The translations under genes and the position numbers were made by a program. The notes under the pieces are model-generated. The model did no database searches. It was not told where the DNA came from and saw only the letters and a list, made by a program, of their open reading frames with translations. DNA of 64,000 nt, from positions 532,403 to 596,402 of the forward strand of contig NZ_JAFIMU010000006.1 in the NCBI RefSeq assembly GCF_017302985.1. Direction: 5' to 3'. This document shows, one piece after another, positions 1-8,201 of the stretch (position 1 is the first letter of the stretch; every line of letters begins with the position of its first letter). The stretch is from Corallococcus macrosporus. Lineage in GTDB: Bacteria; Myxococcota; Myxococcia; Myxococcales; Myxococcaceae.

Positions 1-502
1 GCATCTCCTGCTTGACCTTTACGGGCTTTAACTGAGGTATTTCCAGCCTCAACTTCTCGTAAACCTCTCGAAGGACCGGTACCTTTTCCCCTTCATTGTA
101 TTTTGCAAAAAATTGCTTAAACCTCTTCATTACCCTGCGCTGCCCGAACTGAAGTACTTCGGCCTGCTTTAGGTCAGGGTCCCATTTGGCCACAGCGGAA
201 ATAATCAACTCACCCTGCCTGTAGTAGTCTCGGAAGTCCTCCTGCGCCGCATCGGAAAGGTCTTTAAAGGTGAGGGTTATTCTTATTGGAGTATTCGTAT
301 CTCTATTGTGAAAGTCCTCCTCATCCAGATGGGTAATGTTGGTGCTTGCTCCGCTCTGGTCGCGAAAGAAGATATTAAGTGCAGTCAGGATCGTAGATTT
401 TCCGACCCCATTTGTTCCAACTATGCACGTGTAGTCGTTTAGACTGATGGTTTCATCGCGGTAGGAGCGGAAGTTCTCAATTCGGATTGACTTGATTTTC
501 AT
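1..502 (-). CDS. AAA/OLD-like ATPase, N-terminal part (runs off the left edge)
   Basis: An open frame reads leftward from ATG at 500-502 to the window edge, about 167 codons, so only the N-terminus is seen. It opens MKIKSIRIENFRSY, the typical first strand and helix of RecF/SMC/OLD-type AAA ATPases that bind DNA or act as nucleases. A Walker A motif GTNGVGKST follows at about residues 29-37. Walker B and any C-terminal Toprim nuclease would lie outside the window. The start is 2 bp after the stop of the KTSC gene, so the two are translationally linked. Base composition is clearly poorer in GC than the rest of the window, with AT-ending codons, which suggests horizontal acquisition. The family includes OLD nucleases and phage-defence ATPases; which one this is cannot be told from the visible part. 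Confidence 0.8.
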   Translation of the reverse strand, partial: MKIKSIRIENFRSYRDETISLNDYTCIVGTNGVGKSTILTALNIFFRDQSGASTNITHLDEEDFHNRDTNTPIRITLTFKDLSDAAQEDFRDYYRQGELIISAVAKWDPDLKQAEVLQFGQRRVMKRFKQFFAKYNEGEKVPVLREVYEKLRLEIPQLKPVKVKQEM

Positions 503-504
503 TC

Positions 505-717
505 TTACTTGATTCTTTCAAACACGAACTTGTCTTTTATGCACTTGGCAAGAAAGGCGCCTTTAGAGGTCGCCTGCATAAGACTCGTGTGAAGCGGCAG
601 GGGAACCTTTGAATACGAGTAAATACTGAAATCATTGAACTCCACTTCCAGGGTCGACGTGGCTGAGTCATGCCCTATAGATCGGATATTGCTCGATTTG
701 ACAGGAACTCTGTGCAT
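505..717 (-). CDS. KTSC-domain small protein
   Basis: This 70-residue protein opens MHRVPVKSSNIRSIGHD and continues with LEVEFNDFSIYSYSKVP and a C-terminal ATSKGAFLAKCIK, the pattern of the KTSC domain (named after the Lys-Thr-Ser-Cys-like tail, here K-A-T-S-K). KTSC proteins have no firmly established biochemical role; some are fused to or sit beside nucleic-acid enzymes. I chose ATG at 715-717 because it matches the usual domain start; an upstream TTG at 754-756 would add 13 residues but has no well-spaced ribosome site. The gene lies directly upstream of, and in one operon with, the AAA ATPase. Composition is AT-rich like its neighbour and unlike the rest of the window. Confidence 0.75.
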   Translation of the reverse strand: MHRVPVKSSNIRSIGHDSATSTLEVEFNDFSIYSYSKVPLPLHTSLMQATSKGAFLAKCIKDKFVFERIK

Positions 718-1141
718 AGGTCGTACATCGTCCCGTGCGCTTGTTGGCGACTGCAATCCTGAAACTTCGTTCAGCGGCGGGTCGACATTGCCCGATATGG
801 TGGTGTGGTAAGTTGCAAGTAGTTCGGCCTATCAGGCATGACGGCTTGATGCAGGCTGGATGAATGGATCTTGTCCCGTGTAAGGGTGAGGAAAGTTACA
901 GGAGCCACTACCGGAAGACTCGTGGCCGCGCGGCCAAGTGGCCTTCTCGCGCGATCATTGAATCCTCGATTTCAAGCACTCACGACTCCATGCATTGCAG
1001 GCCTATCCGCATCTGGGACGACTGAGGCAGTATGGCAATGAGACTGGCTCCAGGGCTCTCGTATGCAAGGTGGAGCAGGTTCAGCAGGTTCGCCCGCTCA
1101 ATGCCGCTTACCGGCTCTTCCGGTGGGTATGATGCGGGGCC
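718..1141. other. gene-free stretch at the edge of the AT-rich segment
   Basis: About 420 bp without a credible gene. Composition changes here from AT-richer (left) to the GC-rich chromosome average (right), so this is the likely boundary of an acquired segment. A perfect 14-bp palindrome (TGGCCGCGCGGCCA) lies at 923-936. I see no tRNA fragment, no integrase remnant and no clear direct repeat that would mark an attachment site. The promoters for the KTSC-ATPase operon and for the gene at 1142 are presumably here but are not recognisable. Confidence 0.5.
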
Positions 1142-2590
1142 ATGTACCCGAGACGCCGTCTCCTGGCCCGTGGACCGTGGCTGTTCGATCTCAGACCGCA
1201 GCGGCTCATCGTCTTCCACGGCGCTGAAGGCGTGCGCCGGGAGGTCAGTGGAGACGTGCCGGAGTACCCGTCCGCGCCCGTGGTGCTTGCCTCGCTCAAC
1301 GGGTCTCAGGACGTCTGGGTGGGAAGCGGGGACCGGCGTGTCTTCTCTGTGGGGCCCGGCACGAGCGCTCCCGTGCAGGCCCTTCCAAAGGAGTGCTTCG
1401 ATCTCACCACCGATGGGAACCGGTTCATCGGCACGGTGGTGGACGGTGCCCTCAAGCTCACCACCCTCTTCACGACCGATGGATCCGGGCAGCAGTCGGA
1501 GCCCATGCCCCTGCCCAAGCCCGTGCGCGCCAGGCACGGGTATGGGTATGCCAGCGGACGCCCCCAGCGTGAGCCCCCCGATGGGGCGTTGCTCGACACG
1601 AGCCCCTTTGGCATCACCGTCGTGGAGAAGGGCCGGGGCCGCGTCTATGTGCTCCGCTCGGGGGCGGATCGGCCGGAGGGGGCGCTCCAGATGGAGCCGG
1701 GCGGTGAGCAGGACACCTGGCGGGCTTTGGCCACTCCGCATGGCGTGCTTCTCCTGCTCGTCATCAACTACCGGCAGACGGCGCTCCTCCACTTCGCGCT
1801 CGACGGCACCCTGCTTGGCTCACTCCCGGGGAGGGATGATGACGATGATGAGGAAGAGGAAATGATCTGGGGCGGTGCCGGGGTTTGCGTCCTCGACGCG
1901 TCCCGGGCGCTCCTCTTCGTGCAGGACAAAGCCCTCCTGGTGTCCCTGCCCGGGCTCCAGGTGATGGAGACGCTCGTGGGGGAGTGGCCTGCCTTCGTGG
2001 CCGTGACGCCCGCGGGGCCTGACCGGTGGTGGGTGGGCGCCGAGGACCGGGACTCGCTCTTCCTGCTCACCGCCGAGCCCGGACACCCCTTGCGCCTTCA
2101 CGCCTCGAACCGTCCGGTGAGCTCGGGCGCGCCGCTCATGCACGTGGGCTACAAGACTCCCGCGTTCCAATGGACCGAGCACTCCTCCGAGCCGCTGGCC
2201 GTGTCCGCGCCCGTGACCGAGACGTGGCGCGCGGTGGTGCGCAATGACGGGACCGCGTGTGAGGCCGTGCGGATCCGGGTGTCCGGGGCGCTCGTTGGCG
2301 CTCGCGTGGTGGACGTCAGCGTGCGGTATCGCGGTCAGTTGCTTCCGATGGTCGGTGAGCAGCGCGTGAACGTCGTGGGCGTTACCGCTGGGCTGGAGGC
2401 AGGAGCCACCGCGGAGCTGGAGGTGAGCTTCAAGCCCCGGAGCGAGGGCTCTGGACCGATGACCGTCACCGTCGAGCCGTGCTCCTGGCAGGCGCAGCCC
2501 AGAGAATGGCAATGGGAGAAAGAGCAGCCTCGCATCCTCGCGGTGACGGGCCATGCGGCATCCGCCCAGTTCCCGCTCACGGTGGAGTAG
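1142..2590 (+). CDS. hypothetical protein with acidic tract, possible beta-propeller/Ig-like
   Basis: This 482-residue protein is not one I recognise. There is no signal peptide or membrane segment. The first 320 residues have recurring short beta-strand-like stretches with tryptophans (VWVGSGDRR, WWVGAED) that resemble a degenerate beta-propeller. A run of five Asp and four Glu sits near residue 236 (about 1837-1863). The last 130 residues (from about 352) contain ETWRAVVRNDGTACEAVRIR and alternating beta-rich text, resembling an Ig-like or CARDB-type adhesion fold. ATG 1142 is the first start after an in-frame stop at 1130. The 3' end overlaps the convergent pseudokinase gene by 14 bp. Function is unknown; the fold guesses are inference from pattern only. 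Confidence 0.7.
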   Translation: MYPRRRLLARGPWLFDLRPQRLIVFHGAEGVRREVSGDVPEYPSAPVVLASLNGSQDVWVGSGDRRVFSVGPGTSAPVQALPKECFDLTTDGNRFIGTVVDGALKLTTLFTTDGSGQQSEPMPLPKPVRARHGYGYASGRPQREPPDGALLDTSPFGITVVEKGRGRVYVLRSGADRPEGALQMEPGGEQDTWRALATPHGVLLLLVINYRQTALLHFALDGTLLGSLPGRDDDDDEEEEMIWGGAGVCVLDASRALLFVQDKALLVSLPGLQVMETLVGEWPAFVAVTPAGPDRWWVGAEDRDSLFLLTAEPGHPLRLHASNRPVSSGAPLMHVGYKTPAFQWTEHSSEPLAVSAPVTETWRAVVRNDGTACEAVRIRVSGALVGARVVDVSVRYRGQLLPMVGEQRVNVVGVTAGLEAGATAELEVSFKPRSEGSGPMTVTVEPCSWQAQPREWQWEKEQPRILAVTGHAASAQFPLTVE

Positions 2591-3650
2591 CGCGAACCTT
2601 CTCGGGCTCGGGCGCGGCGCTCATCTTCCAGAGCAGGGCGCCGCCTCCGAGCACGACCGCCAGGCCCACTGCCGCCGCGAGAATCCAGCCTCGTCCCAAG
2701 CGGGGCCGTGCCTGGGCCTCCGGGGCGTCGCTCGCGGTGACCTGCTGGACGAGCCGGGCCACCTGCCGCGATGTCACCGGCTCACCCTCCGAGCGGATGA
2801 ACGCCTCCAGGTCCTTCCGGAACGCGTGGCAGTCCGGGTAGCGCTCGTCCAGATCCTTCGCGAGCGCCCGGTCGAGGATGGCTCGCAGGGCGTCGGGCAG
2901 GTCCGGGCGGTGCCGCTCGGGGGGCACCATGGGCTCGGACAAGATGGCTTGAAACAACTCATAGCCGGGCTTGCCCTCAAAGGGCTTTCGCGTGGTGAGC
3001 AGTTCGTAGAGCACCACTCCGAGCGAATAGACGTCCACCCGCCGGTCCGCCGACAAGCCCCGGATCTCCTCGGGCGCCATGTACACGTGCTGGCTCAGGT
3101 CGGGGGAACCGTAATGGGGGATGGGGGTCCACCGGGACCGGAAGTAGTCGACGCCGAGGTCCACCACCTTGGCCGTCCCCTGGCGCGACAGGAGGATGTT
3201 GTACGGCCGGATGCAGCGGTGGATGAGCCTCAACGACTGGTTCGTCTTGGGGTCGGTGAGGTCGTGGGCATAAGCGAGCCCCTCGCAGGCTTGCGAGATG
3301 ATGCGCGCGCACAGTGTCGCCGGCAGAGCCATCCGCTGGACCGCCACGTGCTTGATGACCCTGCGCAGGCTGGGCCCGTCGATGTGCTCCCTGGCGAGGA
3401 AGTACGAGCCGTCCGCCTTCCCGAAGTCGACGACCCGCACGAGGTGCGGATGCGTCAGGCGGGTGGCCCTCTTCGCCATGTCGAGGAACATCTGCGCGAA
3501 CTCCACGTCCTCGGCCATGTCCGGCCGGAGGCACTGGAGCACCCGCGTCTTCTCGATGCCAAATGGGCCGGCGGCCTTGGCCAGATGGTCCTCGACGATG
3601 CCACCGGCGAGCAGGCGGATGCGCTGGTATTTGCCGACATGGGATGTCAC
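2577..3650 (-). CDS. membrane-anchored Ser/Thr pseudokinase
   Basis: This 357-residue protein has the layout of myxobacterial PknB-like kinases: a kinase domain (about 5-270) and one transmembrane helix near the C-terminus (ILAAAVGLAVVLGGGALLW). Landmarks that remain are the AGG of the glycine loop (15-17), MAPEE in the activation-segment end and DVYSLGVVLYEL. Key catalytic residues are replaced: the VAIK lysine is Gln39, the HRD aspartate is Cys146 (HRCIRPYN), and DFG is DLG (164-166). The codon for Cys146 (TGC on the minus strand) is at 3213-3215. Phosphotransfer is therefore unlikely; a scaffold or regulatory role is inferred. I chose GTG at 3648-3650 because upstream codons would run into the divergent gene at 3687 and the kinase fold begins right there; the longer frame to 3974 looks like antisense noise. 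Confidence 0.85.
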   Translation of the reverse strand: MTSHVGKYQRIRLLAGGIVEDHLAKAAGPFGIEKTRVLQCLRPDMAEDVEFAQMFLDMAKRATRLTHPHLVRVVDFGKADGSYFLAREHIDGPSLRRVIKHVAVQRMALPATLCARIISQACEGLAYAHDLTDPKTNQSLRLIHRCIRPYNILLSRQGTAKVVDLGVDYFRSRWTPIPHYGSPDLSQHVYMAPEEIRGLSADRRVDVYSLGVVLYELLTTRKPFEGKPGYELFQAILSEPMVPPERHRPDLPDALRAILDRALAKDLDERYPDCHAFRKDLEAFIRSEGEPVTSRQVARLVQQVTASDAPEAQARPRLGRGWILAAAVGLAVVLGGGALLWKMSAAPEPEKVRATPP

Positions 3651-3686
3651 GGAGCGTATGAATAGTCGTATAGCGTCATCAAAGCC

Positions 3687-5435
3687 ATGACCCGTTACCG
3701 CACCCTTGGGCTTCTGCTGGCGCTGCTTCCTCTCCATGTCGGCGCTGTCCCCATGCCCGCGGATCCGTTGGTGGGCATCTGGGGAAGTGAGCGCGTCCTC
3801 GGGCCTCAAGTCCGCGGAGAGCTGACGCTGGTGCGGGATGGGAACGCCTGGCGCGCGCGCATCGCGGGCTTCGATGTTCCTGCCCGGAACGAGGGCAGGA
3901 AGGTGTCCATCGCCTTCCCCGGAGGCGAACTCCGCGCCACGCTTTCGGAGAACGGCCAGAGCATCACGGGTCACTGGATCCAGCCTCCCGTGCTCATGAG
4001 CGGCATGAAGTTCGCCACGCCGGTGGAGCTGCGCTCGCTCCAGCCGGGTGTCTGGCGCGGGAACGTGGCGCCACTGGAGGACCGCTTCTCTCTGTATCTC
4101 GTCGTCCAGAAGCAGCCTGACGGCTCCGTGACGGCGTTCATCCGCAACCCGGAGCGGAACTTCGGCAACCGGATGCAGTTCCGGGTGGAGCTCCAGGACC
4201 GCACCGTCCGCTTCACGTCCCTCAAGGGCGATACCCGGTTCGAGGGCACGTTCAACGCGGAGGCCGGACGGCTGTCCCTGCCCTACCCTCCCTTCGACAC
4301 GACGTTCGACTTCACCCGCCGGGACCGGTCGCAGGCCGTGGGCCTCTACTCACGCACTCCCGCTCCGGGACCCTACGTCCACCAGAAGCCCATCGCCGAG
4401 GACGACGGCTGGACCACGGCCTCCCCCGCGGATGTCGGCATGGACGTCCAACCGCTCCAGCAGCTCGTGCAGCGCATCCTCGATCAGGAGCCGAGCGCGG
4501 AGTCCGTTCCCGCCATCCAGGGTCTGCTCATCGCTCGCCACGGGAAGCTCATCCTCGAGGAGTACTTCCAGGGGTTCGACAAGGAGCGTCCCCATGACCT
4601 GCGCTCCTCCTCGAAGTCCTATGCCTCCCTGCTGATCGGCATTGCCCTGGACCAGGGGGCGCCCTTCACCGTGGACACGCCCGTGGCCTCACTCTTCCCC
4701 GAGTACAAGGGCAAGCTCGCCCACCTGGATGCGCGCAAGCGCAAGCTCACGGTCGCGCACCTGATGACCATGTCGACAGGGCTCGCCTGTGATGACGACG
4801 ACCCGGAGTCACCCGGCAACGAGGACCGGCTCGAGGACTCCGTACCGGATTGGTACAGGTACACGCTGGACCTGCCCATGGTCCGCGCGCCGGGCGAGAA
4901 GGCCGTGTACTGCTCGGCGAACATCAACCTGCTGGGCGGCGTCCTCCGCAACACCACGCGCACCTGGATCCCCGAGTTCTTCACCCGGAACGTCGCCACG
5001 CCCCTCCAGATGCGCGGCTACCACCTGGACCTCATGCCCAATGGCGAGCAGTACCTGGGCGGCGGCATCTACATGCGCCCCCGCGACGCGTTGAAGCTCG
5101 GGCAGCTCTATCTCTCTGGAGGCACGTGGAACGGCAAGCGCGTGGTCAGCCAGCGCTGGATCGAGCGCTCCGTCGCGAAGCAATCCACGATGGGGGATGG
5201 CAGGACGTATGGCTACACGTGGTGGCGCCATGAGCTCCGCGTCGGCGACCGCGTGTATTCGCAGTACGAGGCCAGCGGCAACGGGGGCCAGCTGGTGATG
5301 GTCGTCCCGGAGCTGGACCTGGTCGTGCTGTTCACCGCAGGCAACTACAACCACGTCGCCCTGTGGCGGAAGTTCCGTGAGGAACTCCTGCCACAGTACA
5401 TCCTGGCTGCGGCGTCAACGCCGCCGCGGCCTTGA
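3687..5435 (+). CDS. secreted serine hydrolase, beta-lactamase (class C/CubicO) fold
   Basis: The 582-residue product begins with a signal peptide (RTLGLLLALLPLHVGA), so it is exported. Residues about 30-215 form a beta-rich N-terminal domain. The beta-lactamase/penicillin-binding-protein-like domain runs from about 240 to the end. The nucleophile motif S-x-x-K is Ser307-Ser-Ser-Lys310, the tyrosine motif is Tyr408-Cys-Ser410, and a GNGGQ stretch stands where HxG or KTG is found. Such enzymes act as esterases, D-amino-peptidases or transpeptidase relatives; true beta-lactamase activity is not implied. The gene is divergent from the pseudokinase gene with only 36 bp between starts, so their promoters must overlap. 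The substrate cannot be read from the sequence. Confidence 0.85.
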   Translation: MTRYRTLGLLLALLPLHVGAVPMPADPLVGIWGSERVLGPQVRGELTLVRDGNAWRARIAGFDVPARNEGRKVSIAFPGGELRATLSENGQSITGHWIQPPVLMSGMKFATPVELRSLQPGVWRGNVAPLEDRFSLYLVVQKQPDGSVTAFIRNPERNFGNRMQFRVELQDRTVRFTSLKGDTRFEGTFNAEAGRLSLPYPPFDTTFDFTRRDRSQAVGLYSRTPAPGPYVHQKPIAEDDGWTTASPADVGMDVQPLQQLVQRILDQEPSAESVPAIQGLLIARHGKLILEEYFQGFDKERPHDLRSSSKSYASLLIGIALDQGAPFTVDTPVASLFPEYKGKLAHLDARKRKLTVAHLMTMSTGLACDDDDPESPGNEDRLEDSVPDWYRYTLDLPMVRAPGEKAVYCSANINLLGGVLRNTTRTWIPEFFTRNVATPLQMRGYHLDLMPNGEQYLGGGIYMRPRDALKLGQLYLSGGTWNGKRVVSQRWIERSVAKQSTMGDGRTYGYTWWRHELRVGDRVYSQYEASGNGGQLVMVVPELDLVVLFTAGNYNHVALWRKFREELLPQYILAAASTPPRP

Positions 5436-5442
5436 GCCGCGC

Positions 5443-5706
5443 TCAGTAATAGCAGCGCCAGTAATCGTAGCCTTCCCCGTCGCAATAGCAGAAGGCATGG
5501 CCCACACCCGTGGGGAGGATACACGTACGCGGGTTGGCCCCAGTCGAGGGACAGGCCATCCCATCCAACACGTCACACTGGAGAATCGCCGAGGAGGAGA
5601 CTTCAGGCGCCGTCGGGCTTTCCACGTCGCCCATGGTCTCGGACTCCATGGCACCACCACAACCCACGAGCAGCCCCATCACCAACGCAGAAACAAATCC
5701 TCGCAT
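5443..5706 (-). CDS. small cysteine-rich lipoprotein
   Basis: An 87-residue product with a lipoprotein signal: MRGFVSALVMGLLVGCGG, with the lipobox Cys at residue 16. The mature part carries five more cysteines (CDVLDGMAC, RTC, CYC, WRC) and ends in CYY, suggesting a small disulfide-bonded domain on the cell envelope. ATG 5704-5706 is chosen because GGGAGG sits six bases upstream; a GTG two codons earlier would put that site too close. It is convergent with the hydrolase gene, 7 bp apart. No family recognised. Confidence 0.7.
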   Translation of the reverse strand: MRGFVSALVMGLLVGCGGAMESETMGDVESPTAPEVSSSAILQCDVLDGMACPSTGANPRTCILPTGVGHAFCYCDGEGYDYWRCYY

Positions 5707-5826
5707 GTACACCCTCCCGGTTGTGAATCATTGCGATGATAACCGCTACTCGGAGGGGCTCAAAAATTCCGCGACACCCCGCAGGGTGTCCTTGGCGACC
5801 TGAAGCGGGTAGCGTTCGCGACCCTC

Positions 5827-6447
5827 ATGAAAACGCCCTGTCTGATCCTGGTGGCCCTGTCGTGCACCCTCTTCCTCTCCGCGTGTGGTGAGTCCGAGTG
5901 CACTCCGGAAAGCTGCGCGAACGGCTGCTGCACCGTGAGCAATGTGTGTGTTCTGGATCTCGGTGACGCTCAGTGCGGATCCAACGGCGCCATCTGTGAG
6001 AGCTGTCCCGAAGGCAATGTCTGCCGGCTCGACACCGGGGCCTGCTACACGGGCGTGATGCGGACGCGGGTGCAGCCCCGCCGGGCCGTCATCGCGGAAG
6101 TGGACCCGGACAACGGTGAGGACTGGGACTCCGACGGTTCCCCGCCCGACGTCGTCGTGGAGATGCGCTGCCCCTCCGCTCCAGAGCGCTCCCGCACCGC
6201 CGAGGACGAGGACTGGGAGCCTGAATGGAGCACCGGGAGCTGCGAGGTCATCACCTCCAACCTCCTGCGCTTCCCACTCGAAATCTCCATCTTCGACAAC
6301 GATGACTTCAGCCTCGACGACGAGTTTGGCGGCATCTCCTACGAGGTCACGCGCGCGGACCTGAACCGGGGCCGCATCGAGCTGGCCTTTCCGCCCATCG
6401 TGGAGATCCTGGTCATCAACCTGTCCCACACCTATTCGACCCAGTGA
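5827..6447 (+). CDS. lipoprotein with Cys-rich head and possible C2-like domain
   Basis: The 206-residue protein starts with a lipoprotein signal (LALSCTLFLSACGES type; the lipobox is LSAC, Cys20). Residues 20-75 are rich in Cys pairs (CTPESCANGCC, CGSNGAICESC, CRLDTGAC), a pattern common in myxobacterial surface lipoproteins. The rest contains acidic loops and a stretch LEISIFDNDDFSLDDEFGG that resembles the calcium-loop strand of C2 domains (D-x-D-x-x-x-x-D-D). Binding to lipid or calcium is inference only. It is followed 48 bp later, on the same strand, by the heme lipoprotein gene. Confidence 0.75.
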   Translation: MKTPCLILVALSCTLFLSACGESECTPESCANGCCTVSNVCVLDLGDAQCGSNGAICESCPEGNVCRLDTGACYTGVMRTRVQPRRAVIAEVDPDNGEDWDSDGSPPDVVVEMRCPSAPERSRTAEDEDWEPEWSTGSCEVITSNLLRFPLEISIFDNDDFSLDDEFGGISYEVTRADLNRGRIELAFPPIVEILVINLSHTYSTQ

Positions 6448-6495
6448 GCGGGCGGCCGCTGTAACCGTCCCGGCGTCCGGCGCGTAGCCCTGTGC

Positions 6496-6981
6496 ATGCG
6501 CCCCTTCGCCCTGCTCCTGCCGCTCCTGTTCGCCAGCGCCTGCGGTCCCTCCTCCTCCGTGGACGAGGGGCTCGGCGTCATCCAGCAACTCGACACGTCC
6601 GAACAGGGCATCACCGCCTTCGTGCGCTCCGGCCAGTACACGTCCTGGCTCGCGGAGCCCTCCGTGCACGACACGCGCGCCCCGCACGGCAGCAAGGTCC
6701 GCGTCTTCTTCAACGACGTCGTCGCGCGCTCACTCCGGGAAGGCAATGCCATCCATCCCGTGGGCAGCATCCTCGTGAAGGAGCTCTACGAGGACGACGG
6801 GAAGACGCTCCGGGGTCACGCACTGGACGTGAAGGTCTCGGAAGGCGCCGGCAAGGACACCTGGATCTTCTACGAGGGCTTCGGGCCGACCTACGCCAAC
6901 AACTACTACGGCCGTGCCCACTCCACCTGTCATGGCTGCCATTCCGACGGGCAGGACTACGTCACCTCGCCCCTGCCCTGA
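6496..6981 (+). CDS. lipoprotein with single c-type heme motif (cytochrome P460-like)
   Basis: The 161-residue product has a lipoprotein signal (LLPLLFASACGPS, lipobox Cys16). Near the C-terminus it carries CHGCH within STCHGCHSDGQDYV, the covalent c-type heme attachment motif CxxCH. The central part (VRVFFNDVVARSL, GSILVKELYEDDGKTL, GKDTWIFYEGF) resembles cytochrome P460-type proteins, where the heme motif is also near the C-terminus. The role would be periplasmic or envelope redox chemistry; the electron partner is unknown. The family label is a pattern match, not a search result. Confidence 0.75.
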   Translation: MRPFALLLPLLFASACGPSSSVDEGLGVIQQLDTSEQGITAFVRSGQYTSWLAEPSVHDTRAPHGSKVRVFFNDVVARSLREGNAIHPVGSILVKELYEDDGKTLRGHALDVKVSEGAGKDTWIFYEGFGPTYANNYYGRAHSTCHGCHSDGQDYVTSPLP

Positions 6982-6989
6982 AAACACAA

Positions 6990-7017
6990 CGGGCGGCCCC
7001 CTCGCGAGGACCGCCCG
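6990..7017. terminator. hairpin between convergent genes
   Basis: CGGGCGG at 6990-6996 pairs with CCGCCCG at 7011-7017, and an inner CCTCGCGAGG can extend the stem. It lies between the stop of the heme lipoprotein (6981) and the stop of the YihY gene (7039), and could serve both strands. There is no long T tract, so efficiency as an intrinsic terminator is uncertain. Confidence 0.55.
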
Positions 7018-7038
7018 CCGTTCCAGGCCTTGCCGGGC

Positions 7039-8100
7039 CTACCGCGCCGCGGACTTGCGGCGCATCAGGAACACGCCCAGGCCCACGCCCGCGGCCCACT
7101 TCGCCGCCGCGGCCAGGGGCGTCTTGCTCAGCGCCACCGGGCGGACCTCGTAGCGCGGCTCCGGCGGGACGGGACGGAAGTCCGTGGCGCCCGGCAGGTT
7201 CGCGCCCTGCTGCTCCGCCTCGGTCTTGGTGATGTTCGGTCCCGGCTCGTCCGGGTCGCGCGCCCCCGGCGCCTTCCCGTCCGGCGACTTGTGCTCGAGG
7301 ATGCCGTTGATCTCCGCGCCCAGCAGCACGACCATGCAGGAGATCTGCATCCACAGCAGCATCACGATGACACCGCCGATGGCGCCGTAGTTCACGTCAT
7401 ACGAGCCGAAGTTCGCCACGTACATCGAGAAGCCCCACGAGGCGATGACCCAGATGACCACGCTCACCACCGAGCCCGGGGTGATGAACTTGAACTTCTG
7501 CTTCACGTCCGGCAGCACGTAGTAGAGCACCGCCAGCAGCACCATCATCAGGATGCCGGCCACCGGCATGCGCAGCCACAGGACGATGGTCGACAGAGGC
7601 TCGCCCAGCTTGTCCGCCACCGCCGGCGTGACGATGGCGACGATGGCCGCCAGCACCACCGTGACGGCCGTGCCCAGCGTCGTCAGCAGCGCGATGCCGC
7701 GCTTCTTCCAGAACGGGCGCTTCTCCTCCACGCCGTAGACGGTGTTGAGCGACTCCATCAGCGCCACCACGCCGCCCGACGCCGCCCAGATGGCACCCAC
7801 GCCACCGATGGTCAGCAGCCCCACCGGATTGCTGGTCGCCAGGGCCTCCAGCCGCTCACCCAGAATCTTCGTCACCTCCTGGGGCGCGACCTTCGACAGC
7901 TCCTGGATGAGCTGCTGCGCCTGGTGCGGATCAATCAGCACACCGGCCAGCGACACGAGGAACAGCAGGAACGGGAACAGCGCCATGATGGCGGAGAACG
8001 TCAGCGCGCTCGCGACGTTGCCGACCTTGTCGCGTCCCCACTCGTCCTTGAGGGACTTGAAGAACTCCTTCCAACTCATTCCCTTGCCGGGCCAGACCAT
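7039..8100 (-). CDS. YihY/BrkB-family inner membrane protein
   Basis: A 353-residue protein with about six membrane helices. The N-terminal part SALTFSAIMALFPFLLFLVS is the YihY/virulence factor BrkB signature. Later segments include WAASGGVVALMESLNTVYGV and YGAIGGVIVMLLWMQISC, also typical. The cytoplasmic C-terminal tail from about residue 285 is Pro-rich and ends in basic residues (MRRKSAAR). The family has been called RNase BN by mistake; its real role, perhaps transport or envelope function, is unsettled. Start ATG 8098-8100 has an excellent ribosome site (AGGAGGAG about six bases upstream); a longer reading upstream is not needed. Transcribed alone, convergent with the heme lipoprotein. 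Confidence 0.9.
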   Translation of the reverse strand: MVWPGKGMSWKEFFKSLKDEWGRDKVGNVASALTFSAIMALFPFLLFLVSLAGVLIDPHQAQQLIQELSKVAPQEVTKILGERLEALATSNPVGLLTIGGVGAIWAASGGVVALMESLNTVYGVEEKRPFWKKRGIALLTTLGTAVTVVLAAIVAIVTPAVADKLGEPLSTIVLWLRMPVAGILMMVLLAVLYYVLPDVKQKFKFITPGSVVSVVIWVIASWGFSMYVANFGSYDVNYGAIGGVIVMLLWMQISCMVVLLGAEINGILEHKSPDGKAPGARDPDEPGPNITKTEAEQQGANLPGATDFRPVPPEPRYEVRPVALSKTPLAAAAKWAAGVGLGVFLMRRKSAAR

Positions 8101-8201
8101 GCGTCTCCTCCTTGGAGGAGATTGGGCATTCCATCCCCAGGCTGGCTTCCTCCCTGGGGACGTTGCCTGGCCCCCTGCCTGCTTGGCGCGCAGCACCCGT
8201 G

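Noticed and set aside
718..1141. Attachment site or integrase remnant at the composition boundary
   Set aside because: I found no tRNA end, no tyrosine-recombinase text and no direct repeats; only one short palindrome.
980..1792. 270-residue minus-strand frame opposite the 1142-2590 gene
   Set aside because: It is rich in Arg/Gly/His/Pro as expected of an antisense mirror in GC-rich DNA, shows no domain and overlaps a better gene.
3651..3974. N-terminal extension of the pseudokinase frame
   Set aside because: It lies over the signal peptide and first domain of the divergent hydrolase, and carries no kinase-related or other recognisable text.
3687..5435. Antibiotic beta-lactamase
   Set aside because: S-x-x-K and Tyr motifs are shared by many esterases and peptidases of this fold; the extra N-terminal domain and GNGGQ in place of K-T-G argue against a true class C enzyme.
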